Shown: positions 45,757 through 54,484 of the stretch, one piece after another
Layout: each line of letters begins with the position of its first letter
Numbering within the stretch: position 1 is the first letter of the stretch
Origin: Rhodococcus sp. 14-1411-2a
GTDB taxonomy: Bacteria; Actinomycetota; Actinomycetes; Mycobacteriales; Mycobacteriaceae
Length of the DNA stretch: 64,000 nucleotides
NCBI RefSeq assembly: GCF_002259485.1
Contig: NZ_NPGA01000017.1
Location: 19,931-83,930 of the forward strand
Direction of reading: 5' to 3'
Notes under the pieces: model-generated
Databases searched by the model: none
What the model was told of the DNA's origin: nothing
What the model saw: the letters and a program-made list of their open reading frames with translations, nothing else
Translations under genes and position numbers: made by a program

Positions 45757-45990
45757 ATGAAGGCAGGAATTCACCCCGACTACACACTGACGACAGTCGT
45801 CTGTGGTTGCGGCAATACTTTCGAGACCCGAAGCACCACCGACAAAGAGCGCATCAGCGTCGAGGTCTGCTCGCAGTGCCACCCCTTCTACACCGGCAAG
45901 CAGAAGATTCTCGACACCGGCGGCCGCGTCGCTCGCTTCGAGGCTCGCTACGGCAAGCGCGCCGGCAAAAAGGCCGACGCAGACAGCTAG
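45757..45990 (+). CDS. rpmE: 50S ribosomal protein L31, zinc-binding form
   Basis: A 77-residue ribosomal protein. All four zinc ligands are kept: CGC near residue 16-18 and CSQC near residue 38-41, followed by [25 protein letters not shown]. This is the C+ form, which yields to a C- paralogue under zinc limitation; no paralogue is in this window. It has its own upstream sequence, including a CATAAT box at 45669-45674, and a very strong terminator after it, so it is a single-gene unit between rho and prfA. Confidence 0.97.
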   Translation: MKAGIHPDYTLTTVVCGCGNTFETRSTTDKERISVEVCSQCHPFYTGKQKILDTGGRVARFEARYGKRAGKKADADS

Positions 45991-45997
45991 CTGTTTC

Positions 45998-46042
45998 GCC
46001 GACGCCCGTCCTGTGCATCACAGGACGGGCGTCGGCTTTTTT
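45998..46042 (+). terminator. strong intrinsic terminator after rpmE
   Basis: An uninterrupted 18-bp stem (45998-46015 with 46019-46036) has the three-base loop CAT and is followed by TTTTTTG. It is the clearest terminator in the window and isolates rpmE from prfA. Confidence 0.93.
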
Positions 46043-46087
46043 GTGTCCACATTCAGTTGCACCGGCGTTCGAGAGTGAGTCATCAAC

Positions 46088-47164
46088 ATGGCGAGAACAG
46101 ACAAGCCTTCGGCCATCGACGACATCCTCGCCGAACACTCCGGACTCGAGCAGCAACTCGCCGACCCAGCTCTGCACAACGACCCGTCCGCGGCCCGCAG
46201 AGCAGGCAAGAGGTTCGCCGAACTGGCCCCCATCATGTCCGCGCACACCAAGCTGACCTCCGCGCAGGACGACCTCGAAGCCGCGCGTGAGCTCGCCGCC
46301 GACGATTCCTCGTTCGCGTCCGAGATTCCCGAACTCGAGGCGACCGTGCTGCACCTCGAGCAGACCCTCACCGACCTGCTCGCACCACGCGACCCGCACG
46401 ACGGCGACGACATCGTGATGGAGGTCAAGTCGGGCGAGGGCGGCGAGGAATCGGCGCTCTTCGCGGCCGATCTCGCGCGGATGTACGTGCGCTACGCGGA
46501 ACGCCGCGGGTGGCGGGTCGAGGTGCTCGACGCGAACGTCTCGGACCTCGGCGGATACAAGGACGCGACGCTGTCGATCAAGACCAGGGATCCCCTCGAC
46601 GGCGTCTGGGCCCGGCTGAAGTTCGAGGGCGGCGTCCACCGCGTGCAGCGGGTACCGGTGACCGAATCGCAGGGGCGCGTGCACACGTCCGCGGCCGGCA
46701 TCCTGGTGTATCCCGAACCCGACGAGGTGGAAGAGGTTCAGATCGACGAAACCGATCTGCGCATCGACGTCTACCGCTCGTCCGGCAAAGGTGGCCAGGG
46801 CGTCAACACCACCGACTCCGCAGTCCGAATCACGCACCTGCCGACCGGGATCGTGGTGACCTGTCAGAACGAGCGGTCTCAGCTGCAGAACAAGGCACGC
46901 GCGATGCAGGTACTTGCAGCTCGCCTGCAGGCAGCAGCAGAAGAAGCGGCCGACGAAGAGGCATCGGCAGGCAGGGCCAGCCAGGTGCGCACCGTCGACC
47001 GCTCGGAGCGGATCAGAACCTACAACTTCCCCGAGAACCGCATCACGGACCACCGGATCGGCTTCAAGGCACACAACCTCGACTCACTTCTGGACGGCGA
47101 GATGGATGCGTTGCTCGACGCGCTGGCCAAGGCGGACCGCGACGCGCGCATGCAAGCAGAGTAG
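46088..47164 (+). CDS. prfA: peptide chain release factor 1
   Basis: The 358-residue factor has the N-terminal helical domain with a long acidic coil, the [25 protein letters not shown] segment of the RF1/RF2 core, and the catalytic GGQ in [16 protein letters not shown] near residue 236. The RF1-specific class is supported by the absence of the RF2 SPF motif and by its position between rpmE and prmC. It ends translation at UAA and UAG. PrmC, two genes downstream, methylates the GGQ glutamine. Confidence 0.95.
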   Translation: MARTDKPSAIDDILAEHSGLEQQLADPALHNDPSAARRAGKRFAELAPIMSAHTKLTSAQDDLEAARELAADDSSFASEIPELEATVLHLEQTLTDLLAPRDPHDGDDIVMEVKSGEGGEESALFAADLARMYVRYAERRGWRVEVLDANVSDLGGYKDATLSIKTRDPLDGVWARLKFEGGVHRVQRVPVTESQGRVHTSAAGILVYPEPDEVEEVQIDETDLRIDVYRSSGKGGQGVNTTDSAVRITHLPTGIVVTCQNERSQLQNKARAMQVLAARLQAAAEEAADEEASAGRASQVRTVDRSERIRTYNFPENRITDHRIGFKAHNLDSLLDGEMDALLDALAKADRDARMQAE

Positions 47165-47270
47165 CTGCGGCACATAGCTTTACAGATTTCGCCGGGCTGC
47201 TGCACCGAAACGTGCGATACCCTGGCGGCCAGGTTCGACCCCGCAACAGCGCCCGAGAGGCACACCAGAC

Positions 47271-48089
47271 ATGAACCAGGTCCTGACCCCCGCAGGCGAG
47301 AACGCCGTGTCCGAGCTGTCCTCGCGCTACGGCATCTCGACCGATGCCGTCCGCACGATGCTCGACGCCGTCAACAACGGCCGCGGCAGCATGGCTCAGT
47401 TCAACATCCCCGAGCTCGGCGGCAGTGGGCAGTGGATGCGCGGCGGAATGACCATGGTGGGCAACATGTTCGACCACGGACTCAAGAGCCGGGTCGACGG
47501 TCTCTGCCGAGACCTGTCGGCGGTGCTGTCGCAGCATCAGGTGTACCCGCCCAGGGAGACCGGCAGTAGCTCGTTCGGTGGCAGCTCGTTCGGCGGCGGC
47601 TCGTGGTGGCCCTCGGACCTCGGTGCGCCGAGCTCGAGCGGTGGCCAGAACGGCTCGCAGTACGCAGTGTTCCCGGGATCTCGACGCCTCGCGGTGTTGG
47701 TCGGCGGCGAACTGGCCGTGTACGACACTCTCGATCACTCCATCGGCGGAGTCCAACAACAGCAGGGTGGTGGACCGGGCTCGCTCGAGTTCACCAGTCA
47801 GTACGGCACGTTCACCGCAGGCAGCCTGCCTCGAGTCGATCAGCAGTCGGGCGGGACGAACTCGCAGAACCAGTCGACGCCGCAACCCGCTCCGCAGACC
47901 TACGCGCAACCGTCCTCGTCGCAACAGTCTTCGCAGTCCGCGAACCAGTCGCCTCAGGGCAACCCGTCAGGTGTGGACATCTCCGACATCACGGCTGCGA
48001 TCGAGGCTCTCGCGGGTCTGCACGCGAAGGGCTTCCTCACCGACGACGAGTTCCACGCCAAGAAATCGGAGTTGCTGGGACGCGTGTGA
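47271..48089 (+). CDS. SHOCT-domain protein of unknown function
   Basis: The 272-residue protein has three parts: an N-terminal helical region (TPAGENAVSELSSRYGISTDAVRTMLDAVNNGRG, then MAQFNIPELGGSGQW), a middle Ser/Gly-rich part with GGSSFGGGSWWP followed by beta-like YAVFPGSRRLAVLVGGELAVYDT, and, after a Gln/Ser/Pro-rich linker, a C-terminal SHOCT motif (DITAAIEALAGLHAKGFLTDDEFHAKKSELLGRV). SHOCT is a short oligomerisation module. There is no signal peptide or membrane segment. It lies between prfA and prmC, with a 34-bp gap to prmC. I cannot give it a function. Confidence 0.75.
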   Translation: MNQVLTPAGENAVSELSSRYGISTDAVRTMLDAVNNGRGSMAQFNIPELGGSGQWMRGGMTMVGNMFDHGLKSRVDGLCRDLSAVLSQHQVYPPRETGSSSFGGSSFGGGSWWPSDLGAPSSSGGQNGSQYAVFPGSRRLAVLVGGELAVYDTLDHSIGGVQQQQGGGPGSLEFTSQYGTFTAGSLPRVDQQSGGTNSQNQSTPQPAPQTYAQPSSSQQSSQSANQSPQGNPSGVDISDITAAIEALAGLHAKGFLTDDEFHAKKSELLGRV

Positions 48090-48123
48090 CCGGGTTGTCG
48101 GTGCCTCGTGGCAGGCTGTTCGA

Positions 48124-49008
48124 ATGAGCCGCAAGCCGTTACGCCTGGCCATCCTCGAAGCAACGTCGATGCTCGACGCTGCCGGTGTGCCGAGCCCACG
48201 GGTCGATGCGGAGCTGCTCGCCGCACACCTCGTCGGCGTGGACCGCGGCCGTCTCGGTCTGGTTCCTCTCGTCGAACCCGAGGTCGTCGAGGCGTACTTC
48301 CGAACCGTCGAGCAGCGCGCGAAACGTATTCCGCTGCAATACATCACGGGAACGACCTCGCTGGGCAACATCGACGTCGAAGTAGGGCCGGGCGTGTTCG
48401 TACCCCGGCCGGAAACCGAACTGTTGTTGGCCTGGGCACTCGCGTTCCTCGAAAACGTCGACCACCATCCGCCGGTGATTCTCGATCTGTGCACGGGCTC
48501 GGGGGCACTGGCACTGGCGATCGCCAACGCCCGGCCCGATGCCGTCGTCCATGCCGTCGAGCTCGACCCGTCGGCGTTGGCATGGGCCCGGCGCAATGCC
48601 GACCTGTGCAGCGGCCACGGCGATACCCCGATCACGCTGCACCACGGCGACGTCACGGCACGAGATCTGTTGACCGAACTCGACGGCGCTGTCGACATGA
48701 TCGTCGCAAACCCGCCCTACATCCCGGAGGGGGCAGACCTCGATCCCGAAGTGATCGATCACGATCCACACATGGCGCTGTTCGGCGGTTCGGACGGGCT
48801 GTCCGTCATCGAACCGATGATCGGCAACATCGCCCGCTGGCTTCGGATCGGCGGCGGCGTCGCTATCGAACACGACGACTCCAATGGCGGCGAGGTGGCG
48901 GCGCTGCTGTCTCGGCGACGAGTGTTCACCGAGGTCACCGCGCATCCGGATCTGGCGGGTAGGCCCCGGTTCGTCGTCGCCGCACGGGCGCACCCGGCCC
49001 AGGCCTGA
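48124..49008 (+). CDS. prmC: peptide chain release factor N5-glutamine methyltransferase
   Basis: The 294-residue SAM enzyme starts at the ATG giving MSRKPLRLAILEATSML. The N-terminal helical bundle contains DAELLAAHLVGVDRGRL and PLQYITGTTSLGNIDVEVGPGVFVPRPETELLL, the SAM site is ILDLCTGSGALALAIANARP near residue 118, and the glutamine-binding NPPY is in MIVANPPYIPEG near residue 196. All match PrmC/HemK. It methylates the GGQ glutamine of release factors. Confidence 0.94.
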   Translation: MSRKPLRLAILEATSMLDAAGVPSPRVDAELLAAHLVGVDRGRLGLVPLVEPEVVEAYFRTVEQRAKRIPLQYITGTTSLGNIDVEVGPGVFVPRPETELLLAWALAFLENVDHHPPVILDLCTGSGALALAIANARPDAVVHAVELDPSALAWARRNADLCSGHGDTPITLHHGDVTARDLLTELDGAVDMIVANPPYIPEGADLDPEVIDHDPHMALFGGSDGLSVIEPMIGNIARWLRIGGGVAIEHDDSNGGEVAALLSRRRVFTEVTAHPDLAGRPRFVVAARAHPAQA

Positions 49009-49074
49009 CGACCGGAACGGCAGGCGGGCGACACCTGACATCACTTCGTTATCGAAGGTGGAAGGATGGGTGCC

Positions 49075-49737
49075 GTGAGTACCGTCTACGACTGCCGTGA
49101 AGCCGACGCGCGCACTGCTGGATTGACCGCTGCCCGCGGTGCCCTCAAATCCGGCCGACTGGTCGTCATGCCTACCGACACCCTGTACGGAATCGCAGCC
49201 GATGCATTCGACGGCAGCGCTGTCACGGATCTGCTGCGCGCCAAGGGCAGGGGCCGCGATATGCCGGTTCCCGTGCTCGTCGGTTCCTGGAACACCATCG
49301 ACGGCCTGGTCCAGAGTGTCCGGCCACGCACCCGAGATTTGATTCGCGCCTTCTGGCCCGGTGCGCTGAGCATCGTCGTGCAGCAGGCTCCGTCCTTGGC
49401 CTGGGATCTGGGCGACGCCCAGGGCACCGTCATGTTGCGGATGCCGCTCCACCCTGTCGCGCTCGAGCTGCTGCGCGAGGTCGGCCCGCTCGCAGTGTCC
49501 AGCGCCAACATCTCCGGCAGTCCACCCGCCACCACTGTGACGGAGGCGCGAGATCAGCTCGGCGGCTCTGCCGCGGTGTACCTGGACGGGGGACCGGCCG
49601 ACCACGCGGTGGCGTCGACCATCATCGATCTGACCAGCGATCGAGCACGAATTCTGCGGGTCGGTGCCATTCCCACCGAGAAGATTGCCGAGGTTCTCGG
49701 TGTCACCGCCGAAAGCCTGGTCCCGGGAGCGTCCTGA
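49075..49737 (+). CDS. L-threonylcarbamoyladenylate synthase (Sua5/YwlC/YrdC family)
   Basis: The GTG at 49075 (VSTVYDCREADARTAG) is preferred to the ATG at 49066 because GAAGG (49061-49065) lies nine bases before it and the protein then starts like its mycobacterial homologues. The 220-residue YrdC domain has GRLVVMPTDTLYGIAADAF near residue 28, LRAKGRGRDMPVPVLVG, AFWPGALSIVVQQAP and LAVSSANISGSPP near residue 145, the ATP/threonine/bicarbonate site. It makes the activated carbamoyl donor for tRNA t6A. The C-terminal Sua5 domain is absent, as in short YrdC types. Confidence 0.92.
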   Translation: MSTVYDCREADARTAGLTAARGALKSGRLVVMPTDTLYGIAADAFDGSAVTDLLRAKGRGRDMPVPVLVGSWNTIDGLVQSVRPRTRDLIRAFWPGALSIVVQQAPSLAWDLGDAQGTVMLRMPLHPVALELLREVGPLAVSSANISGSPPATTVTEARDQLGGSAAVYLDGGPADHAVASTIIDLTSDRARILRVGAIPTEKIAEVLGVTAESLVPGAS

Positions 49738-49767
49738 CATGGCTGTCCATCCCGCACGCCTCCGCGC

Positions 49768-51009
49768 ATGAGCGTCGCTCGGGGCAGTGTCCTTCACGGA
49801 AGTGTCGACATCCTTGCTCAGTCGAATCTGGGTGCAGGCGTACCGATTCGCGAACTGCTCCTGGTGTTCCTCACCGCAGCGGTGGTCACGTTCTTCGCCA
49901 CCGGCGGTGTTCGTGTGGCGGCCGTCAAGTTCGGTGCCGTCGCGGTTCCTCGTGATCGTGATGTCCACGTGCAGGCCACCCCGAGGCTCGGGGGAGTGGG
50001 CATCTACGTGGGCATGCTGGCTGCGTTGCTCTTCGCGTCACAGCTGCCTGCGCTGGCTCGCGGATTCGACGTCGCCTACAACCGCGACATTCCGGCCGCG
50101 CTGGTTGCCGGCTTCGTGATCGTGCTGGTCGGCGTCATCGACGACCGATGGGGTCTGGATGCCCTGACCAAGTTCGTCGGCCAGGTGACGGCGGCCGGGG
50201 TCCTCGTCATCATGGGCGTGAGCTGGGTCGTGCTGTACCAGCCGTGGGGAGGCGAGCCCGGTCAACCGGGCAGCACCCTGGTGCTCGACCAACTGCAAGC
50301 CGGACTGGTGACCGTCCTGATCACCGTCGTGATCGTCAATGCGATGAACTTCGTCGACGGACTCGACGGGCTGGCGGCCGGTCTGGGGCTCATCTCCTCG
50401 GTGGCGATCTGCATCTTCTCGGTGGGGCTGCTGCAGGAACAGGGCGGCGACGTCGGGGTCTACCCACCGGCGCTGATCGCGGCGGCATTGGCAGGCGCGT
50501 GCCTGGGGTTTCTGCCGCACAACTTCCAACCCGCTCGCATCTTCATGGGCGATTCGGGATCGATGCTCATCGGTCTGACGCTTGCCACCATCTCGACCAG
50601 TGCGTCCGGGCGGATCCCGTTGACGGCGTACGGCCCACGCGATCTGCTGGGTCTGCTGTCGCCGCTTCTGCTGGTCGGAGCCGTGATGCTCATTCCGATC
50701 CTCGACCTGCTGCTGGCTGTGATTCGCCGGACCCGGGCCGGACGGAGTCCTTTCAGCCCCGACAAGATGCACCTGCATCATCGGTTGCTGCAGATCGGAC
50801 ATTCGCACCGCCGGGTGGTGCTGGTGATCTACCTGTGGGTCGGTGTCCTCGCCTTCGGGGCGGTCGGGTCGTCTCTGCTGGACCGCCGAATAGTGGTGCT
50901 TCTGGTTGCCGCAGGTCTGGTGTTCGCGCTGGTCGTCACTGCTGTGCCCACGCTGCGGGTGGACCGATCGCAGGGCTCGGAACCGCGAAGTGCTCGACGG
51001 GGCTCCTGA
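49768..51009 (+). CDS. wecA: undecaprenyl/decaprenyl-phosphate GlcNAc-1-phosphate transferase
   Basis: A polyprenyl-phosphate sugar-1-P transferase of 413 residues with about eleven helices. Conserved loops are VIDDRWGLDALTKFVGQV near residue 127 (Mg-binding Asp pair), NAMNFVDGLDGLAAGLG near 193, FMGDSGSMLIGLTLATI near 260 and KMHLHHRLLQIGHSHRR near 333. It starts the lipid-linked arabinogalactan linker by adding GlcNAc-1-P to decaprenyl phosphate in mycolic-acid bacteria; that role is known for the mycobacterial gene in this same position. The C-terminus is basic. Confidence 0.9.
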   Translation: MSVARGSVLHGSVDILAQSNLGAGVPIRELLLVFLTAAVVTFFATGGVRVAAVKFGAVAVPRDRDVHVQATPRLGGVGIYVGMLAALLFASQLPALARGFDVAYNRDIPAALVAGFVIVLVGVIDDRWGLDALTKFVGQVTAAGVLVIMGVSWVVLYQPWGGEPGQPGSTLVLDQLQAGLVTVLITVVIVNAMNFVDGLDGLAAGLGLISSVAICIFSVGLLQEQGGDVGVYPPALIAAALAGACLGFLPHNFQPARIFMGDSGSMLIGLTLATISTSASGRIPLTAYGPRDLLGLLSPLLLVGAVMLIPILDLLLAVIRRTRAGRSPFSPDKMHLHHRLLQIGHSHRRVVLVIYLWVGVLAFGAVGSSLLDRRIVVLLVAAGLVFALVVTAVPTLRVDRSQGSEPRSARRGS

Positions 51010-51040
51010 TCCCGTCGGCTGTACGCGCCCGCGTGCTGGG

Positions 51041-51046
51041 TACCCT
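51041..51046 (+). promoter_or_regulatory. -10-like box (TACCCT) of atpI
   Basis: TACCCT ends 8 nt before the atpI GTG, with no ribosome-binding site between. This predicts a leaderless transcript and an atpI promoter distinct from that of atpB. Confidence 0.35.
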
Positions 51047-51054
51047 CGACAACT

Positions 51055-51507
51055 GTGACCTTCACTCCGCAGTCCATGCCCGACCAATTCGCCCCGCTTC
51101 GCGCCGCGGTTCGATACGGACTCATCGGACTGGTGGTGCTCACGGTGGTGAGCGTCGGAGTCGCCGTAGCGGCGGCCGGAACACCTGGTCTGTGGGGATC
51201 TCTCATCGGTGTTGCCATCGGCGGAGGCTTCGTCATCACGACGGCGTTGTCGGTGGCGCTCACCACGCGTTTTCCGGCCTCGGCCGTCGGAGCACTGCTT
51301 CTCGGCGGTTGGTTGGTGAAGATGGTGATCGCGCTGATCGTGCTGGTCGCACTCAAGGACGCCGACTTCTACAACCGGTACTCCTTGGGGCTGACGATTC
51401 TGGGAGCGCTCGTGGTCGTGCTCGGCGCGGAGGTCTTCGGGGTCGTCAAGACGAAAGTCGCCTACGTGGACAGCGTTCCCACCGAGGGCAAGACCGACAA
51501 TCGGTAG
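51055..51507 (+). CDS. atpI: ATP synthase protein I-like membrane protein
   Basis: The GTG-initiated 150-residue protein has four hydrophobic helices (about residues 20-42, 46-68, 78-98 and 108-132), as in AtpI and the mycobacterial conserved membrane protein that always precedes atpB. The third helix has LLGGWLVKMVIALIVLVAL, with the Lys conserved in the group. AtpI helps c-ring assembly or Mg supply in some bacteria; its part here is inferred from position. Followed by a palindrome and 375 nt without a gene before atpB. Confidence 0.82.
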   Translation: MTFTPQSMPDQFAPLRAAVRYGLIGLVVLTVVSVGVAVAAAGTPGLWGSLIGVAIGGGFVITTALSVALTTRFPASAVGALLLGGWLVKMVIALIVLVALKDADFYNRYSLGLTILGALVVVLGAEVFGVVKTKVAYVDSVPTEGKTDNR

Positions 51508-51524
51508 TACGACAGGCTGTCGTA
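51508..51524. repeat. perfect inverted repeat directly after atpI
   Basis: TACGACAG-G-CTGTCGTA is an 8-bp inverted repeat with one central base, starting at the first base after the atpI stop. It could be an operator for the atp promoter or a short hairpin; no U-tract follows. Confidence 0.6.
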
Positions 51525-51882
51525 ATCGGTTAAGCTGAGGGCCGCCTACACAACGTCGTAGTTCTGTTGATAAAGTTTGCATCAAGCGGTGGGCAAGACT
51601 GGGACGAAAGAGACTTTTTCCCCGGACTGGACCCCCGCAGGTAGCAGTCAGCGTGAGCTTCCTTACAGTAGGCCCGGAGTCAACGACTTCGGCAACGTAA
51701 GGTTCCGCCCTGAGAGTTGCCGAGTCGACGTGAGTCGCCGACACCCGACAGACGCTTGGCCGATGAAGACCGGGCCTCAGCCTCTGACGATTGCGAGCCG
51801 ATTTTCGTCGACTTGATAGATCGTCATTGTCCGATCGAACCGCAGTCGTTACCCGGCTGCGGCCCGAACACGGGAGAGACCG
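51525..51882 (+). other. atp operon upstream region
   Basis: These 358 nt hold no convincing gene; a frame at 51577-51816 has no ribosome-binding site or protein-like sequence. A TAAGCT box (51531-51536) and an AT-rich TTGATAAAGTTTGCATCAA stretch near 51568-51586 with 5-bp arms are promoter-like. I infer a long leader for the atpBEFHAGDC message, but its start site cannot be fixed from sequence. Confidence 0.4.
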
Positions 51883-52674
51883 CTGAGCGTCACCACCCTG
51901 GCTGCGGAATACAGTCCGCCGTCACTATCCGATTTCTTTCCTCCCGCGGTGCTGTTCGAGGGGACCCCGTTCGAGCTCGACAGGCTGATGCTCATCCGCA
52001 TCCTGATGTCGGCGATTCTGATCATCTTCATGGTGGTTGCCCTCCGCAGCCCGAAGATCGTTCCGCGTGGTCTTCAGAACGTCGGCGAGATCGCTCTCGA
52101 TTTCGTTCGGATCCACGTCGCAGAAGATGTGCTCGGTAAAGAACAGGGTCGTCGATTCCTGCCCGTCATCATGACCATCTTCTTCACGGTGTTCGCGGTG
52201 AACGCGAGCGCTGTCATTCCGTTTCTGAACATCTCGTCGAATGCCCGCATCGGTCTACCGATCGTGCTCGCTGCGGTCGCGTACGTCGCGTTCATCTACG
52301 CAGGTGTCAAGAAGTTCGGTGTCGGGAAGTTCGTCAAGGGCACCATCGTCATCCCGGGCATTCCGCCGGCGATGCACGTGCTGCTGATCCCGCTGGAGTT
52401 CGTCTCGAACTTCGTACTCCGTCCGTTCACACTGACGGTGCGTCTGCTCGCCAACATGCTGGCCGGCCACATCATGCTCGTGCTGTTCTTCAGCGCGACC
52501 CAGTTCTTCCTCTTCGAGGCGTCGGCCGGGCTGAAGATCTTCGCAGCACCCTCGCTCATCATGGGCTTCCTGTTCACGATGTTCGAGATGCTGGTGATCT
52601 TCCTCCAGGCCTACATCTTCGCGCTGCTCACGGCGATCTACATCGATCTGTCGCTGCACGCCGACTCGCACTGA
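51883..52674 (+). CDS. atpB: ATP synthase Fo subunit a
   Basis: The membrane subunit has six helices; the essential Arg is in FVLRPFTLTVRLLANMLAGHIMLVL (R-L-L-A-N-M). The start is unusual. The only ATG/GTG/TTG available is GTG 51949, preceded by pyrimidines and no ribosome-binding site. The frame remains open and protein-like upstream (TLAAEYSPPSLSDFFPP), similar to the LAA-containing N-terminus of mycobacterial AtpB, and reaches a CTG at 51883 with GGGAGAG four bases before. I therefore use CTG, giving 263 residues; if wrong, the protein starts at 51949 with 241. It forms the proton half-channels beside the c-ring. Confidence 0.85.
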   Translation: MSVTTLAAEYSPPSLSDFFPPAVLFEGTPFELDRLMLIRILMSAILIIFMVVALRSPKIVPRGLQNVGEIALDFVRIHVAEDVLGKEQGRRFLPVIMTIFFTVFAVNASAVIPFLNISSNARIGLPIVLAAVAYVAFIYAGVKKFGVGKFVKGTIVIPGIPPAMHVLLIPLEFVSNFVLRPFTLTVRLLANMLAGHIMLVLFFSATQFFLFEASAGLKIFAAPSLIMGFLFTMFEMLVIFLQAYIFALLTAIYIDLSLHADSH

Positions 52675-52686
52675 CCGACCAACTGA

Positions 52687-52992
<306 letters not shown>

Positions 52993-52999
52993 GAGCGCG

Positions 53000-53560
53000 A
53001 TGACAAACGCGATTACGTTGCTGGCGGCGGAGGGGGAGGAGTACAACCCTCTTCTGCCCGCAACCTACGACATCGTTTGGTCGATCGTCTGTGTCGCGGC
53101 AATCGGCTTCCTCTTCTGGAAGTACGTGGTGCCGCGCTTCACCAAGGTTCTCGCTGAGCGTTCCGAGCTCATCGAAGGCGGAATCAAGAAGGCCGAAGAG
53201 GCACAGGCAGAAGCCAAGGCTGCTCTCGAGCAGTACCACGCTCAGCTGGCCGACGCCCGTTCCGAGGCCGCGCAGATCCGCGAGGAAGCGCGCACCCAGG
53301 GGCAGGCGATTCTCGCCGAGATGAAGGAAAAGGCGCAGGAAGAAAGCGACCGGATCGTGGCCGCAGGTCACAATCAGCTCGTTGCTCAGCGTCAGCAGAT
53401 CGTCACCGAACTTCGGGGGGATCTGGGACGCACGGCCGTCGAACTCGCTGAGAAGGTCATCGGAGAGCAGTTGTCCGACGACGCGAAGCGTTCCAGTTCG
53501 ATCGATCGCTTCCTCAACGAGTTGGATTCCGTCACCGCGGACTCCGCATCCGGAAAGTGA
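53000..53560 (+). CDS. atpF: ATP synthase Fo subunit b
   Basis: The 186-residue stator protein has one N-terminal membrane helix (about residues 25-45, [21 protein letters not shown]) followed by a long Ala/Glu/Arg/Gln-rich helix, from residue 50 to 150, that dimerises. It is separate from atpH, whereas Mycobacterium has an extra b domain fused to delta. It overlaps the region of the atpH start: a GTG at 53557 sits within its stop codon (GTGA). Confidence 0.93.
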   Translation: MTNAITLLAAEGEEYNPLLPATYDIVWSIVCVAAIGFLFWKYVVPRFTKVLAERSELIEGGIKKAEEAQAEAKAALEQYHAQLADARSEAAQIREEARTQGQAILAEMKEKAQEESDRIVAAGHNQLVAQRQQIVTELRGDLGRTAVELAEKVIGEQLSDDAKRSSSIDRFLNELDSVTADSASGK

Positions 53561-53568
53561 GTCGAACC

Positions 53569-54396
53569 ATGTACGCAACTTCTCGTGAGGCACTCGCCCG
53601 CACGCGGTCGGTTGCCCACGAAGCTCTGGGGTCCGCGTCGACAGGCGAGGCAACAGCCGTCGCTGCTCAGACCGGTGCCGAGTTGTTCGCCGTCGTCGAG
53701 ACTCTCGACGCGCAGCGCACGTTGCGTACCGCTCTCGCCGACTCGTCGGTCGAGGGCGTTCGGCGAAGCGATCTGGCCGGAGAGGTCTTCTCCGGCCAGG
53801 TGTCGAGTGCAACGGCGACGATCGTCAAGGCCGCTGCCGGCGAAAGCTGGTCCACCGCTCGCGACCTGCTGAACTCGCTGGTCGAGCTGGGACGTGAAGC
53901 TCTGCTTCGCGCCGCGGCCGATCAGGATCAGTTGGACACGGTCGAGGACGAGCTGTTCCGCCTCGGGCGGATCGTGGCAGGAAACCCGCAGCTCGAGCAG
54001 GCCCTCTCGGATCGCTCGAAGCCCGCGCAGGCCAAGCGTGAACTGCTCGGCCGCCTGCTCTACGGCAAGGTCACCGCGGTCACCGAAGCGCTTGCAGTTC
54101 AGGCTGTGACGCGTCCGCGAAAGGCTGCTCCCGCCGACGTACTGAACGGACTGGCCGACCTGGCTGCCGAGCAGCGCGACCGCGCGGTTGCCCACGTCCG
54201 CAGCGCAGCACCACTGAGCGACAGTCAGCTCGAGAAGCTGACGGCCACCTTGACCCGCACGTACGGCAAGCAGGTCACGGTGCATGTAGAGGTCGATACC
54301 GAACTGCTCAGCGGACTTGTCGTTCGTATCGGCGACGAGGTCATCGACGGTAGCGGGGCAGGCCGCCTCGCTGCATTGCGAAAGACGCTCAAATAG
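53569..54396 (+). CDS. atpH: ATP synthase F1 subunit delta, long form
   Basis: I use the ATG giving [14 protein letters not shown], as actinobacterial delta proteins begin; GTG 53557 would add four residues. At 275 residues it is about 95 longer than E. coli delta. The N-terminal helical domain contains [26 protein letters not shown] and [18 protein letters not shown]; a second, similar-looking helical unit ([33 protein letters not shown], then [25 protein letters not shown]) precedes the C-terminal [30 protein letters not shown]. It links the b stalk to the alpha crown. Confidence 0.92.
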   Translation: MYATSREALARTRSVAHEALGSASTGEATAVAAQTGAELFAVVETLDAQRTLRTALADSSVEGVRRSDLAGEVFSGQVSSATATIVKAAAGESWSTARDLLNSLVELGREALLRAAADQDQLDTVEDELFRLGRIVAGNPQLEQALSDRSKPAQAKRELLGRLLYGKVTAVTEALAVQAVTRPRKAAPADVLNGLADLAAEQRDRAVAHVRSAAPLSDSQLEKLTATLTRTYGKQVTVHVEVDTELLSGLVVRIGDEVIDGSGAGRLAALRKTLK

Positions 54397-54484
54397 TCCG
54401 ACACGGACACAGTAACGAGAAGAAGCGTCTCGACTTTCGAGACATTTCACCCCGCGATCATTTGAAGGAAGAGCAGGAAACACT

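Noticed and set aside
51577..52139. Short plus-strand frames in the atp leader and over the atpB start
   Set aside because: No initiation signals; one runs out of frame into atpB, and the amino acid composition is random.
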